A stretch of 64,000 nt of DNA from Paenibacillus sp. PCH8 (lineage in GTDB: Bacteria > Bacillota > Bacilli > Paenibacillales > Paenibacillaceae). Positions 46,577-55,771 of this stretch are shown piece after piece (positions within the stretch are counted from its first letter, which is position 1; each line of letters opens with the position of its first letter). A program made the translations under genes and the position numbers. The notes below the pieces were generated by a model. It ran no database searches and was not told where the DNA came from. It was given only the letters and a program-made list of their open reading frames with translations. The stretch covers positions 2,604,001 to 2,668,000 of the forward strand of contig NZ_PKQK01000001.1 of assembly GCF_002968835.1 (NCBI RefSeq), read 5' to 3'.

Positions 46577-48489
46577 CTAAAGCAGAAAGATCGGAATAAA
46601 TAAGACCGGCAATAGGTTTAACACTTTGATCTTCGTAATCTTCAAGATGTTTAATCCGGTACAAAGCGCCAGGATGCCACCAATCAGAGTAATTTCGTTC
46701 ATGATGTTTGTCGTCATGAAGACGGATAAGAAATCAGCCGAGAAGAAGACCAGCACTTCGATGACCAACAGAATGAACGCTGAGAAGATGATGCCGATCC
46801 CGAAGGTGGATGTCAGAACCAATGACGTAATGCCAGAGAAAATCGTATTGATTTGCAAAAAGGTATTATCCCCCTGTAATGCACTTTGCAGTGGCCCCAG
46901 AATCGGGATCGATCCCACGCACAACAATGAGATGGCAACCGTTAATCCTTCATTTAAACCATTGGATGAGAATTTGGTCATGATATTGGACAAGATGTTC
47001 TCGAAATTAATCAGTTGCCCAATGATCCCGCCTAAGGTGAGGAAGATGACAAACATAATCTGATATTGGCTGGTCCATATGCTGCTCATGGTTGTACTCA
47101 TGCCTATGATGAGCGCGCTGATTCCAATCACTTGATTGAGTATGGACTTATAACCGTCATTCATGAACCTTTTGGAGATGTTTAGAACATCGTCGACTTC
47201 TTTGATTCTTGTGACAGATGGTGTTTGAATTAGATTTCCTTTGACCATGACCATAGAGATGTCTGACAAGGCCTCGATATGTTCGAGCGGATTTTGCTCC
47301 ATGATAATCAGATCGGCATGTTTTCCGATATCCACCGTCCCTGTAACATCGTCAACACCGAGGATTTTCGCATTGGTTCGGGTCACCATGTCGATGACCT
47401 GTTTGTTGTTCAGGTTGGCCTGTCTCATGTAGTGGTCCATCTCTCTCCACATATCATAGTGAGTCACGTAAGGCATGGCGGCATCAGTACCGATCCCGAT
47501 GGTGATGTCGTTTTCGATCGCTTGTTTCACACCTTTGAGCATGGAATCGTAGACGAGTCTGGAATTCTCTTTTACCGTTGCACTTACCTTCGTTACGCTG
47601 GTATCCAGTGAAGCGGAGGGATAGGCGGCTTGCAGGGTGGGGATGAGTGCGGTGTAGCCATTCAGGGCATTGGGATTATTTTTGTACAAACGAATGATTT
47701 CGTCGTCCATCTCCGAACCGTGCTCGATCGTATCGACGCCACCCTGTAACGCAATGCGCACACCTTCCGTGCTTTCCACATGAGCTGCCACTCGCAGGCC
47801 AATCTTATGCGCTTCATCGCAGATCGCCGCAACTTCCTCCACTGTCATCTGTAAACGACCAGCTTCGCCCACCATTTTCGCATCCGTCACGCCGCCCGTC
47901 ACACAGATTTTGATCAGATCCACGCCGTGTTTCACATTCAGCCGTACATTTTTCCGTGCTTCCCACGGGGAATCGCCTACCAGAGCGAGGAATGGAGCAC
48001 CATGTCCGCCCGTTACACTTAGGAAAAACCCAGAGACAAGCAGATTAGGGCCGACAAAGTCGCCGTTATTAATCTCATCCCGCAGCTGGACGTCCGTGTA
48101 AAAGAATTCCCCCACACTGCGCATCGTTGTCACACCCGCATGAAGTGCGGTCAGCGCGTTGCGTTTCATTCGTTTTTTCAAAACGTTTCTGCCGAATTTC
48201 GTGTTCAATATCCGATCGTAGGCAAACTGCAACAATCCTTCACTGACCGAGAGACTGAGTGGTTTACCATCTGCAAAGAGGTGTACGTGGGCGTTAATTA
48301 ATCCAGGCATTACGTATTTTCCTGAGAGATCGATGGTTGTGTAGTGACTTGGGATAGGTAGTCCATTTTGTTTGCCGATATTCTGAATAAGTCCTTGTTC
48401 ATTGACGAGAATCGTCAGTTTTTTTGCAGATTGCGGTTCAGATCACCGTGGATCAGATTGACGTTTTTCAATGCGTAAGCGGTGTTCAT
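46577..48489 (-). CDS. Amidohydrolase fused to a DUF554 membrane domain, frameshifted near the N terminus
   Basis: The gene opens at ATG 48489 (AAGGAGG eight bases before) with MNTAYALKNVNLIHGDLNRN, but a run of seven A (48419-48425) puts it out of frame. After one more A it would continue LTILVNEQGLIQ ... LSGKYVMPGLINAHVHLF. The amidohydrolase (to ~residue 400 of the joined protein) keeps its metal ligands: HVH, Lys in IKICVTGG, His in AAHVES and IEHGS, Asp in GIGTDAA. The C-terminal ~210 residues have about five membrane helices and match DUF554 (GLNEGLTVAISLLCVGSIPI, LGGIIGQLIN). The enzyme part resembles Xaa-Pro dipeptidase/imidazolonepropionase-like proteins. The frame from ATG 48310 alone lacks the start beta-sandwich. 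See the leader entry for its 5' region. Confidence 0.8.
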
Positions 48490-48522
48490 GTTGTGTTCCT
48501 CCTTAGAATGTGGGGTGAAGCT

Positions 48523-48688
48523 ATATAAGTTGAATGATGGGTATGTACACTTGTTACTCCGATGACAGAACAACCTTCGGATCGCTGTTATCCCCAATTT
48601 TTTTTGATACCCCCTTATTAGGGGAAATCCGGTGATAAAGGCGAACGCTTCGCTTCCTCTGGTTATTTCTGTCCTCTCCGTTATCGTG
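48523..48688 (-). promoter_or_regulatory. Conserved structured 5' leader, copy A (before amidohydrolase)
   Basis: On the minus strand, ~165 bases before the gene start match the leader of the MFS gene at 55586, with long identical blocks (AACGGAGAGGACAGAA, CCTTTATCACCGGATTTCCC, TTGTTCTGTCATCGGAGT-like). Predicted pairings: GACAGAA (48667-48673) with TTCTGTC (48564-48570), TTATC with GATAA, and CCCCT with AGGGG. Changes between copies mostly keep pairing (G-U for A-U). It ends in a shared TTCAACTTATATAG before the binding site. Confidence 0.7.
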
Positions 48689-48875
48689 TACAGGTAGGTT
48701 CAACTTAAATAGTTTGGTAAATGGTAAATATCCAAATTAAAAATGAATTATTAATTCGTTTTTGGGTTAAAAAAATAGAGCGACTTAATGTTAGATATTT
48801 TTTTGCGTGCAAACCAATTGGAGTTGATATGATCTGCACGCTTTGTCTACCCGGCATAAATGATGAGATGGAGCG

Positions 48876-49487
48876 TTATTCGTTGAGGCTCTTTATACCG
48901 TACAGTCTATATACATACAACACTTCGAATATTTGCTTCCGGCTGTCCTCACTCATATCCCGCTTCAATAGATCCAGGTTCATGTCGATCACGTTGTGTG
49001 CGAGAATGTTCAGCAAGATCAAGTTCTCCTCGGTGCCAATCTCATATCGTTTATATTGATTTTTGAGATAGGCCTTCTTGGTTTCGATCATCAGCTCGAC
49101 AAGTTCATTCTTGGCGTTGGTGTATATAGTTCCTTTATTCTTTTCAAAGATAATAACGATCTGATTCCGGTATTTACGTAATACGTCCACCTGTTCCTGC
49201 AACAGCGCTGACTTTCGCTCGCTATCTGTTTCCTCGAACAAGGTCTGGTTATCAAAGTGAATGGTCTCCACCAGCACATTTTTCAGATAATCCACCAGAT
49301 CCGGTGGCACAACGGAGTAGAAAAGTTCTTTCTTATTCTTAAAATAAGTATAGATATTGCCTACGGAAATATTGATCTCATCCGCGATATCACTCATCTT
49401 GGCATCCACATAGCCTTTTTCAAAAAACACCTTGAGCGCCGCGTATTCAATCTCTTTCCTGACTTCGTCTTTCTTGGCTTGCACCAT
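48876..49487 (-). CDS. TetR/AcrR-family transcriptional regulator
   Basis: N-terminal TetR helix-turn-helix: AALKVFFEKGYVDAKMSDIA and ISVGNIYTYFKNKKELF. The C-terminal ligand domain is divergent, as usual. It stands upstream of the amidohydrolase in the same direction, ~190 bases before the leader element, so it may control that gene or itself. Confidence 0.85.
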   Translation of the reverse strand: MVQAKKDEVRKEIEYAALKVFFEKGYVDAKMSDIADEINISVGNIYTYFKNKKELFYSVVPPDLVDYLKNVLVETIHFDNQTLFEETDSERKSALLQEQVDVLRKYRNQIVIIFEKNKGTIYTNAKNELVELMIETKKAYLKNQYKRYEIGTEENLILLNILAHNVIDMNLDLLKRDMSEDSRKQIFEVLYVYRLYGIKSLNE

Positions 49488-49868
49488 CGGGAACGACTCC
49501 TTAATAGTGAATGGTTGGTTCGTTATTAGGATAGACTTTTTTGAGGGGTTGTCAAATGGGGGAAATGAGGGAGAAAAACTGCAACGATAAAGATTGCGGA
49601 CCAGGTGCTCTTATCTTTTGAACTTAACGGCTTTAAAATAACTTTGGTTATAAATGATAGCTGTTTTTAATAGCTGAATTGTATTCTATAAAGCCATAAG
49701 TTAATTCTCTTTAAAAGTTTAAAAGAGTGATTGTCCTTCTACATTATAGAAACCGTGTACTTGGCTTGTCTAATCTAGCAGTTAATGGGGGTTATATCGT
49801 TCATGACCAATAAAAGGATTCTGGGTAATCGGTAATATGAAGATAAGAAGGGATAGTGATTAAATACC
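49488..49868. other. 381-base gap upstream of the STAND gene
   Basis: No gene or clear terminator. AT content rises from left to right; the shift at about 49620 probably marks the edge of the acquired segment that carries the gene at 50094. Confidence 0.4.
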
Positions 49869-50045
49869 GTGTATTTTAAACGAAACAAGACAGAAAACCA
49901 ATATATAATTGATTATAAAAGGGAACTTAATAATATCACTTATCAAGAAATGGCTAAAAAAGGAGGCTCTAGCAACACTATTTTGGAACAAGTTTTTAAG
50001 CGAAAGAGTTCGAATTGGAGGTTTTTTTGTATTTACTTGTGGTAA
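49869..50045 (+). CDS. Possible 58-residue HTH-like peptide ahead of the STAND gene
   Basis: A GTG-started frame just before the STAND gene encodes YKRELNNITYQEMAKKGG and TILEQVFKRKSSNWRFF, which looks like a short helix-turn-helix. The start has no strong binding site, so it may be a gene, the rest of a longer regulator, or chance. Another frame over the same bases (49909-50112) looks less like protein. Confidence 0.25.
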   Translation: MYFKRNKTENQYIIDYKRELNNITYQEMAKKGGSSNTILEQVFKRKSSNWRFFCIYLW

Positions 50046-50093
50046 GATTCATATTAGTCGCATTATCAGAAATCTTAAAATAGGAGAACAGCT

Positions 50094-53000
50094 ATGGATA
50101 GTAATATTATAAATATACTGCATTTGTCTGACATGCATTTCGGCATGGATAAAGACTCAACACAAGTTGCTCAAAGAAAGAATGCTTTAGATGAGTTATT
50201 AAAGACAATAGCTCAATTAAGTAACAATGATAAACCACATATAATTGTTGTTTCTGGCGATTTAACTTGGCAGGGCAAAAAGGAAGGTTTTTTGCTTGCG
50301 AAGGATTGGTTAGAGAAGTTGTTACATTTAGTTGATTTAAGCCCTAATGATTTAATTTTGTGCGCAGGAAACCATGACATTAACCGAAAAAAAACAATTG
50401 GTTTAGGGATTCCAAATTCATCAAGTGAAGCAGATACTTGGTTAAGTATTGAGAATATGGACAACTTCTATGGGCCTTTCTCTGATTATATAGAATTTTA
50501 TACTAAAATAAATTGTCCACCTTTGGAGATAAATCAAAAAGAGAATTTCTTAGTTGGTTCGAGAGAATTAAAGGGTATTAAATTTATTGTTTTAAATTCT
50601 TCTTGGTTTTGTAGAGATAATGCTGATGCTAGAAAATTATGGATAGGATTACCTCATTTAGAAATGATGAATTCTGAGGAAAATATAACGCGAGATGTTA
50701 GTTCTAGAAAGTTAACAATCTCGGTTTTGCACCATCCAGTTAGTTGGTTAAATGAAGAGGAACAGGTTACATATGAAAATCGGCCAGCAACCTATAGATA
50801 TCTTTCAGAAAGGACAGACCTTATTCTTTCCGGACATACACATGGTGCAGTTGAATCTGCTACCCGGAGCTTTAATAAAGCTTATTTTGTTTCAGGTGGA
50901 GCCGCTTATTCAGGTGGGAGATTCAGAAATAATTTCTCTCTACTAAAAATCGATTTGAATATACGAGTTTCGGAAAGAATACCTTATGAATTTGATCCTA
51001 GAAATGGAAATTGGAATCGAATTGAGTCGGAGAAACTTTTTTTAAATGATGTAATTGAGAGGGGGGAAGATTTAACGAGTAAAAAGAAAGGGGAGTCCAA
51101 AATTTGGAACGTCCCTCACCGCCAGCATCCTTTTTTTGTAGGGCGTAAATATGAAATTGAAGAAATAAGAAAAACGTTTGATCAACAACCTAAAAACAAG
51201 AAATTGATATCAATTTATGGAATGGGGGGGATAGGCAAGAGTCAATTGGCAGTTGAGTACTCTTATCTTTTTGAGGATATGTATCAAGCAGTTTGGTGGG
51301 TTAGATCAGATGAGACCGTTACTATGATAGCAGACATAGAAGAATTTTGTTTGCGACTAGAATTACCAATTAGAGATGGAGAAGACCAATCAATCGCTAA
51401 GGAAGAATTATTTATATGGATGGAAAAAAACGAAAATTGGTTGTTGATTTTTGATAATGTCGAAAATTCCGAAGATCTAGATAACTTTATTCCTTTAAGA
51501 TATAGAGGGGATATTTTAATTACTTCAAGAAATCCAAATTGGGTATCTGGTATGAAATTGAACTTATTGAAGTCAGAGGATTCAATTGAGTTTCTTACCA
51601 AAAGTACAGGAATAAATGATATTCGAGGAGCGCGAGAATTATCAGAGGAATTAGCTGATTTACCATTAGCATTGGAACAAGCTAGTGCATATATAAGAGA
51701 ATCTGGCTTAACTTTATCAGAGTATTTAGAGCGCTTTAAAACTTATCGTAATCAGATAGCGAGCAAGGGGAGTCCCCTTAATTACTCAAGTACAATTGTG
51801 ACGACATGGGAAGTATCTATACAAAAAGTAAGTGAAGAGTTTCCTGTCGCGAGTAATTTCATGAAATTTTGTTCATTTCTTTTCCCTGAATTAATTAGTA
51901 AAAAGATAATAACTTCGAGTATTGCGATGCCTGAATTTTTAAAAAATAAAATTGTTTCACAGTTATATTTTGACGATTTACTATCGAAATTAAGAAGTTA
52001 CTCTTTGATTCAAACTGAGCAAAATGGATTTACAATACATCGTTTGACTCAACTCGTAATTATTGAAAAGATGGATACGCAGGAAAAAAACGAATGGATT
52101 TCAATCGTGGCTACTTTCTTATTAAATTTGTATAATAATTCTGAATATTTGGAAATCCAAATTTCTGAGATGGTTCCTCATATTCTTCAATTATCTTCTT
52201 ATTCTGAAAATAATGAGCACATCACTGAAGATTTTATCAACTTGTTAAATGTTTCGTACTTATATTATCTTGATTTTGGTGTGCTAAGTGAAGCTAAAAA
52301 AGTAGCAGAGTCAATTAATGAGTATTCAAAAAATATAATAAGCAATGAAAAAAAATCGCTTCTTATAAAATCGTATCTAAACTTAAGTGAAGTATACGCA
52401 AAATTAGGTCAATTTAATGAAGCTAAAAAGCACGTTCTAATGGCTGATCATATTGTTGAAAATGTAGATGAGAAGGCAAAAATATTGAACAATTTAATCC
52501 ATATAGAAAGAGAGATTGGGAATTTTAATGGTTCTCTTTCTGCATACTTTAAGTTAGATGAACTAATAGAAGAAAATCCAAGTCAATTTGATGATTTTGA
52601 TCTAGTAAAAATTGCTGTAGGTCTAGGTATGACACTATCAAATATGTCAGATTACGAAAAGGCAGAAGAATGTTACAAGAAGGCGATTAATTACTGGGTT
52701 AAGTATATTAAAACTCCAGATAAATTTCTTGCTCTAGTCTACAGTAATTTAGGAAATATCTATAGACTTAAGGGGGAAAATGATAACGCAAGAAATTACT
52801 TTAAGAGAGCATTGGAAATCAATGAAAAAATATTTGGCCTTAATCATTCTTCAATTTCATCTGACTATGGCAATATAGGTCTTACTTACTATACTGAACA
52901 CGATTACTTCTATGCTAGAAGATATTTTAGAAAAGCCATCGAAATTAATAAAATCATTTTTGATGAGTCAAACGCCCATAATGCAATATTATTAAATAAC

Positions 53001-53621
53001 CTTGGGATGGTAGAGGAAGCAGAATATAATTTCGATAAGGCCGAAAAATATTACATGAGTTCACTTGAAATATTTAAACATTTAGGTAATGATGAAAACC
53101 ACGACTTTGCAAATTGTTATTATAATTTAGGTGGTTTGTATCAATTAAAATCTGATTTTCACTTAGCTAGTCATTACTTAAATAAAGCTCTCGAATTAGA
53201 TGAAAAAATATATGGTAGTGATCACCCGGAAGTAGCAAAGGATCTTGGGAAAATAGGAACTATGTTAATTGATAGATATAAGCTGGATGCTGGGATAAAC
53301 CATTTAAAAAAGGCAAAAAAAATATATGAGGTGAAACGTTTGGAGAGAAGCCCTGATTATGTTTTGTGCTTAGCAAACTTGGCACTAGCTTTTTATATGA
53401 AGGGGAATAAAAAAAATGCAAAAAAAATGTTGGAGGATTCTCTTTCTTTATCAAGTAACATAATGGGTAAAAATAACGGACAGCAGGCTTTCATTTTGAG
53501 AATATTTCAAGCTACATTAATAAAAATGAATGAAATATTAAATGAAGTTCCTTTTTTGAACTATCTTTTATCAAAATATGAACTTTATAACTCAAATCTC
53601 TTGATAGATTACTTTGATTGA
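50094..53621 (+). CDS. Metallophosphoesterase - NB-ARC ATPase - TPR protein (candidate STAND defence protein)
   Basis: AGGAG seven bases before ATG. Residues ~5-290: calcineurin-like phosphoesterase with all metal motifs, D13-x-H15 (SDMHFG), GD 55-56, GNHD 92-95, HH 213-214 and GHTHG 247-251. Residues ~345-680: NB-ARC-type STAND ATPase with Walker A GMGGIGKS (Lys 382), Walker B LLIFDN (Asp 454), ITSRN and the GLPL-like DLPLALEQA, then a winged-helix part. Residues ~720-1150: about eight TPR units with ~42-residue period (kinesin-light-chain type; ARNYFKRALEINEKIFG). This is the layout of NLR-like sensors: TPRs sense, the ATPase assembles, the phosphoesterase acts, perhaps on nucleotides or nucleic acid. 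Strongly AT-rich against its neighbours, which suggests acquisition. No membrane segment. Confidence 0.88.
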   Translation: MDSNIINILHLSDMHFGMDKDSTQVAQRKNALDELLKTIAQLSNNDKPHIIVVSGDLTWQGKKEGFLLAKDWLEKLLHLVDLSPNDLILCAGNHDINRKKTIGLGIPNSSSEADTWLSIENMDNFYGPFSDYIEFYTKINCPPLEINQKENFLVGSRELKGIKFIVLNSSWFCRDNADARKLWIGLPHLEMMNSEENITRDVSSRKLTISVLHHPVSWLNEEEQVTYENRPATYRYLSERTDLILSGHTHGAVESATRSFNKAYFVSGGAAYSGGRFRNNFSLLKIDLNIRVSERIPYEFDPRNGNWNRIESEKLFLNDVIERGEDLTSKKKGESKIWNVPHRQHPFFVGRKYEIEEIRKTFDQQPKNKKLISIYGMGGIGKSQLAVEYSYLFEDMYQAVWWVRSDETVTMIADIEEFCLRLELPIRDGEDQSIAKEELFIWMEKNENWLLIFDNVENSEDLDNFIPLRYRGDILITSRNPNWVSGMKLNLLKSEDSIEFLTKSTGINDIRGARELSEELADLPLALEQASAYIRESGLTLSEYLERFKTYRNQIASKGSPLNYSSTIVTTWEVSIQKVSEEFPVASNFMKFCSFLFPELISKKIITSSIAMPEFLKNKIVSQLYFDDLLSKLRSYSLIQTEQNGFTIHRLTQLVIIEKMDTQEKNEWISIVATFLLNLYNNSEYLEIQISEMVPHILQLSSYSENNEHITEDFINLLNVSYLYYLDFGVLSEAKKVAESINEYSKNIISNEKKSLLIKSYLNLSEVYAKLGQFNEAKKHVLMADHIVENVDEKAKILNNLIHIEREIGNFNGSLSAYFKLDELIEENPSQFDDFDLVKIAVGLGMTLSNMSDYEKAEECYKKAINYWVKYIKTPDKFLALVYSNLGNIYRLKGENDNARNYFKRALEINEKIFGLNHSSISSDYGNIGLTYYTEHDYFYARRYFRKAIEINKIIFDESNAHNAILLNNLGMVEEAEYNFDKAEKYYMSSLEIFKHLGNDENHDFANCYYNLGGLYQLKSDFHLASHYLNKALELDEKIYGSDHPEVAKDLGKIGTMLIDRYKLDAGINHLKKAKKIYEVKRLERSPDYVLCLANLALAFYMKGNKKNAKKMLEDSLSLSSNIMGKNNGQQAFILRIFQATLIKMNEILNEVPFLNYLLSKYELYNSNLLIDYFD

Positions 53622-53662
53622 AGACGTTGAATAACTTTCTTTTATTGTGTAGGATATATTAA

Positions 53663-53878
53663 TTAAACTTCCCGAATCTCAATAATTTCCCTAATATCAT
53701 CAATATCCAATGCTTCTGCAATCCGCTCAATATGAGCAAAATTGATATTCTCTCGCTTGCCAGACTGCAACTCACTCAAAGCAGCGTGGCGGATATCAGA
53801 CAATCGAGCCAGTTCGCGCAGCGAGATATTATGTTTTTCCGTGAGCTTATGAATATTGACGACGACTTTCTTTGCCAT
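53663..53878 (-). CDS. Small XRE-family repressor
   Basis: 71 residues that are almost only a helix-turn-helix (KHNISLRELARLSDIRHAAL, SELQSGKRENINFAHIERIA). Divergent from the 53988 gene. The shared control region holds two copies of an 18-base near-palindrome, likely its operators. It begins about 40 bases after the STAND gene stop in convergent direction. Confidence 0.85.
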   Translation of the reverse strand: MAKKVVVNIHKLTEKHNISLRELARLSDIRHAALSELQSGKRENINFAHIERIAEALDIDDIREIIEIREV

Positions 53879-53910
53879 GTTAAATCACTCCTAAAATTTC
53901 CATATGGTCT

Positions 53911-53940
53911 TGACGTTACGCATGAGCGTACCATATACTT
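53911..53940 (+). promoter_or_regulatory. Promoter of the 53988 gene
   Basis: -35 TTGACG (53911-53916) and -10 TATACT (53935-53940) with 18 bases between. The first operator lies inside the spacer, so binding would block polymerase. Confidence 0.55.
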
Positions 53941-53969
53941 TTTGCATACCTGGTACTCTTATGCGTACC
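53916..53969. promoter_or_regulatory. Paired 18-base operators in the divergent XRE region
   Basis: GTTACGCATGAGCGTACC (53916-53933) and GGTACTCTTATGCGTACC (53952-53969) follow one pattern, GGTACGC-N4-GCGTACC, 36 bases apart. Outside them, CACTCCTAAAATT (53888-53900) and AATTTTAGGAGTG (53971-53983) are exact inverted copies that contain the ribosome binding sites of both genes. Confidence 0.65.
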
Positions 53970-53987
53970 AATTTTAGGAGTGGTGAC

Positions 53988-54257
53988 ATGACAAGTACCA
54001 ATAGCGAAGACCTGTCTTCGCAGTACGCAAAACTCATCGAACAAGAAGACGATTACGTCGACCAACTGGTCACATGCAACAAGCTCATTCTGGACGCCAT
54101 GGATATCATCTCGAAGCAGGCAGGCGTGCTAGATATGGATACCGTAAAACAAGCAGCATATCACCTTCATTCCATGGAACAGGATTTGAACCGAAAGTTA
54201 TTTGAAGTCCGGCTGGAGAAGAGCATCTTGGCTAATCAAATGAGTCAGTCTACATAA
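53988..54257 (+). CDS. Small helical protein divergent from the XRE repressor
   Basis: 89 residues, acidic and predicted all helical (LIEQEDDYVDQLVTCNKLIL, AAYHLHSMEQDLNRKL). AGGAG seven bases before ATG 53988; the longer frame from 53904 runs through the operators. No family recognised. Under the same control region as the XRE gene, so it may be its antagonist, a partner, or the controlled effector. Confidence 0.65.
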   Translation: MTSTNSEDLSSQYAKLIEQEDDYVDQLVTCNKLILDAMDIISKQAGVLDMDTVKQAAYHLHSMEQDLNRKLFEVRLEKSILANQMSQST

Positions 54258-54457
54258 AGTCACCTTAATCAAAGGACAGTGCAGGATCATATAACATGAT
54301 TTTGAACTGTCTTTTTGCCTTTCCATCCAAATGATTTCCGTTCCCAATTAAGCATTGACTTTCCTTCCAAATCCCCCTAAACTTCAATTATTAAAATACT
54401 TTTAAAAACATTCATTGAAATGGTTCGAAATGAACGAAAGGAGGCATATAACTTACC

Positions 54458-55495
54458 ATGTTACCCACATCACACAACACTCAGCAGGTGAAGCGCATTA
54501 ACGTTGAATTGGTGAAGAATACGCTTCGATCAATAGGCGTAGGCACGAAGGCTTCCATTGCAAACCTGACCAAACTCAGCGTGGCGACATGCGGCACGAT
54601 CCTAAACGAATTACTCCAAACGGGTGAGATTATCGATCTGGGCCCGGATGAATCGAGCGGGGGGAGACCGGCGAGTCGGTATCAATTCAATGCGGACTAC
54701 GCAAGCGTACTATGCCTGATTATTCGAACAGAGGGCGGCATTCACTCGATCACACATACATATGCCAATCTGAATGGAGAGATGGCGGATGAACAGACAC
54801 TCTTTTTGGATGAGATCAATGTAACTGTGGTAGAGGATCTGATTGCAAATCTGATCGAACAACACCACAATGTGCAGGCGATTGGTATCGGCATCCCTGG
54901 TGTGGCACACAACGGCGTTATTGGGATTTGCGACGTACCGGATCTGATGTATCAGCCGCTCGGGCCAAGGCTCAAAGAGCAGTATGAAGACGTGGAAGTG
55001 GTCATTGGCAACGACATGAACCTCACGGTCTATGGACTGTATAACCAGCAGCAATTTGAGGAAGAGAAGAACTTTGCGGTGGTGACTTTTCCGGAGAACC
55101 ATTTTCCGGGTGCAGGTTTTATCATTGATGGTCGTCCATTGACCGGGAATACGCAATTTGGGGGCGAGGTATCTTTTCTACCATTTGGCCTATCACGGGA
55201 AGAGCAGTTGCGAATGTTGAAAACGGTGGAAGGGTTGAAGGAACTGGTCGTACAGACGCTGGTATCCATCATCGCAATCATTAACCCGGCTACGATTGTG
55301 GTTACAGGGGATACGATGGACCCTGCTATGCGGGATGGTCTGAAGCAAGGTTGTCTGGATCGTATGATTCCACTGGAGCATATGCCGGAGTTGATCATCC
55401 AAAGAGACACTCGGCGAGAATATGTGACTGGGCTGGTGGCGGTGACGCTGGAGAGCCTGACCTACCGCATCCAGGTGGTTGAGAAGCAGTGGTAA
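54458..55495 (+). CDS. ROK-family transcriptional regulator (NagC/XylR-like)
   Basis: N-terminal winged helix (KASIANLTKLSVATCGTILN) followed by a ROK domain: IGIGIPGVA, GNDMNL and a GG-x-VSF-like segment (GAGFIIDG, FGGEVSFLPFG). The classical zinc-binding CGxxGC cluster is not seen, so sugar kinase activity is unlikely. It precedes the MFS transporter in the same direction; the two probably form a sugar uptake and control pair. Confidence 0.8.
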   Translation: MLPTSHNTQQVKRINVELVKNTLRSIGVGTKASIANLTKLSVATCGTILNELLQTGEIIDLGPDESSGGRPASRYQFNADYASVLCLIIRTEGGIHSITHTYANLNGEMADEQTLFLDEINVTVVEDLIANLIEQHHNVQAIGIGIPGVAHNGVIGICDVPDLMYQPLGPRLKEQYEDVEVVIGNDMNLTVYGLYNQQQFEEEKNFAVVTFPENHFPGAGFIIDGRPLTGNTQFGGEVSFLPFGLSREEQLRMLKTVEGLKELVVQTLVSIIAIINPATIVVTGDTMDPAMRDGLKQGCLDRMIPLEHMPELIIQRDTRREYVTGLVAVTLESLTYRIQVVEKQW

Positions 55496-55585
55496 AGGAA
55501 CTGAACGTTGATCAGAAGGATGATCTATCATCAGAACGGATAATTTGTAGTAATCCTGTTATATAAATGAACTATTTCATTGAAC

Positions 55586-55751
55586 AGGTAACGGAGAGGA
55601 CAGAAAAAACTGGAGAAGCGGAGCGTTCGCCTTTATCACCGGATTTCCCCTTAATTTAAGGGAATGAAAAAATTCTGGGGATAACAGCGATCGGAAGGTT
55701 ATTCTGTCATCGGAGTGTCCCAGTTAATGACCCTTGTTTCAACTTATATAG
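55586..55751 (+). promoter_or_regulatory. Conserved structured 5' leader, copy B (before MFS gene)
   Basis: Matches the minus-strand leader at 48523-48688. Pairings: GACAGAA (55599-55605) with TTCTGTC (55702-55708), TTATC (55633-55637) with GATAA (55680-55684), CCCTT with AAGGG (55648-55662), and a small GCGGA/TTCGC hairpin. It ends ~20 bases before the TTG start. The long frame from 55715 runs through its 3' end and is not the real start. Confidence 0.7.
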
Positions 55752-55771
55752 ACACACTGGAGGAACTTATT

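Noticed and set aside
49909..50112. 67-codon frame overlapping the start of the STAND gene
   Set aside because: Overlaps the binding site and start of the strong gene at 50094 and shows no protein-like pattern.
55715..55771. Longer start for the MFS gene
   Set aside because: It lies inside the conserved leader and lacks a binding site; TTG 55772 has GGAGG at the right distance.
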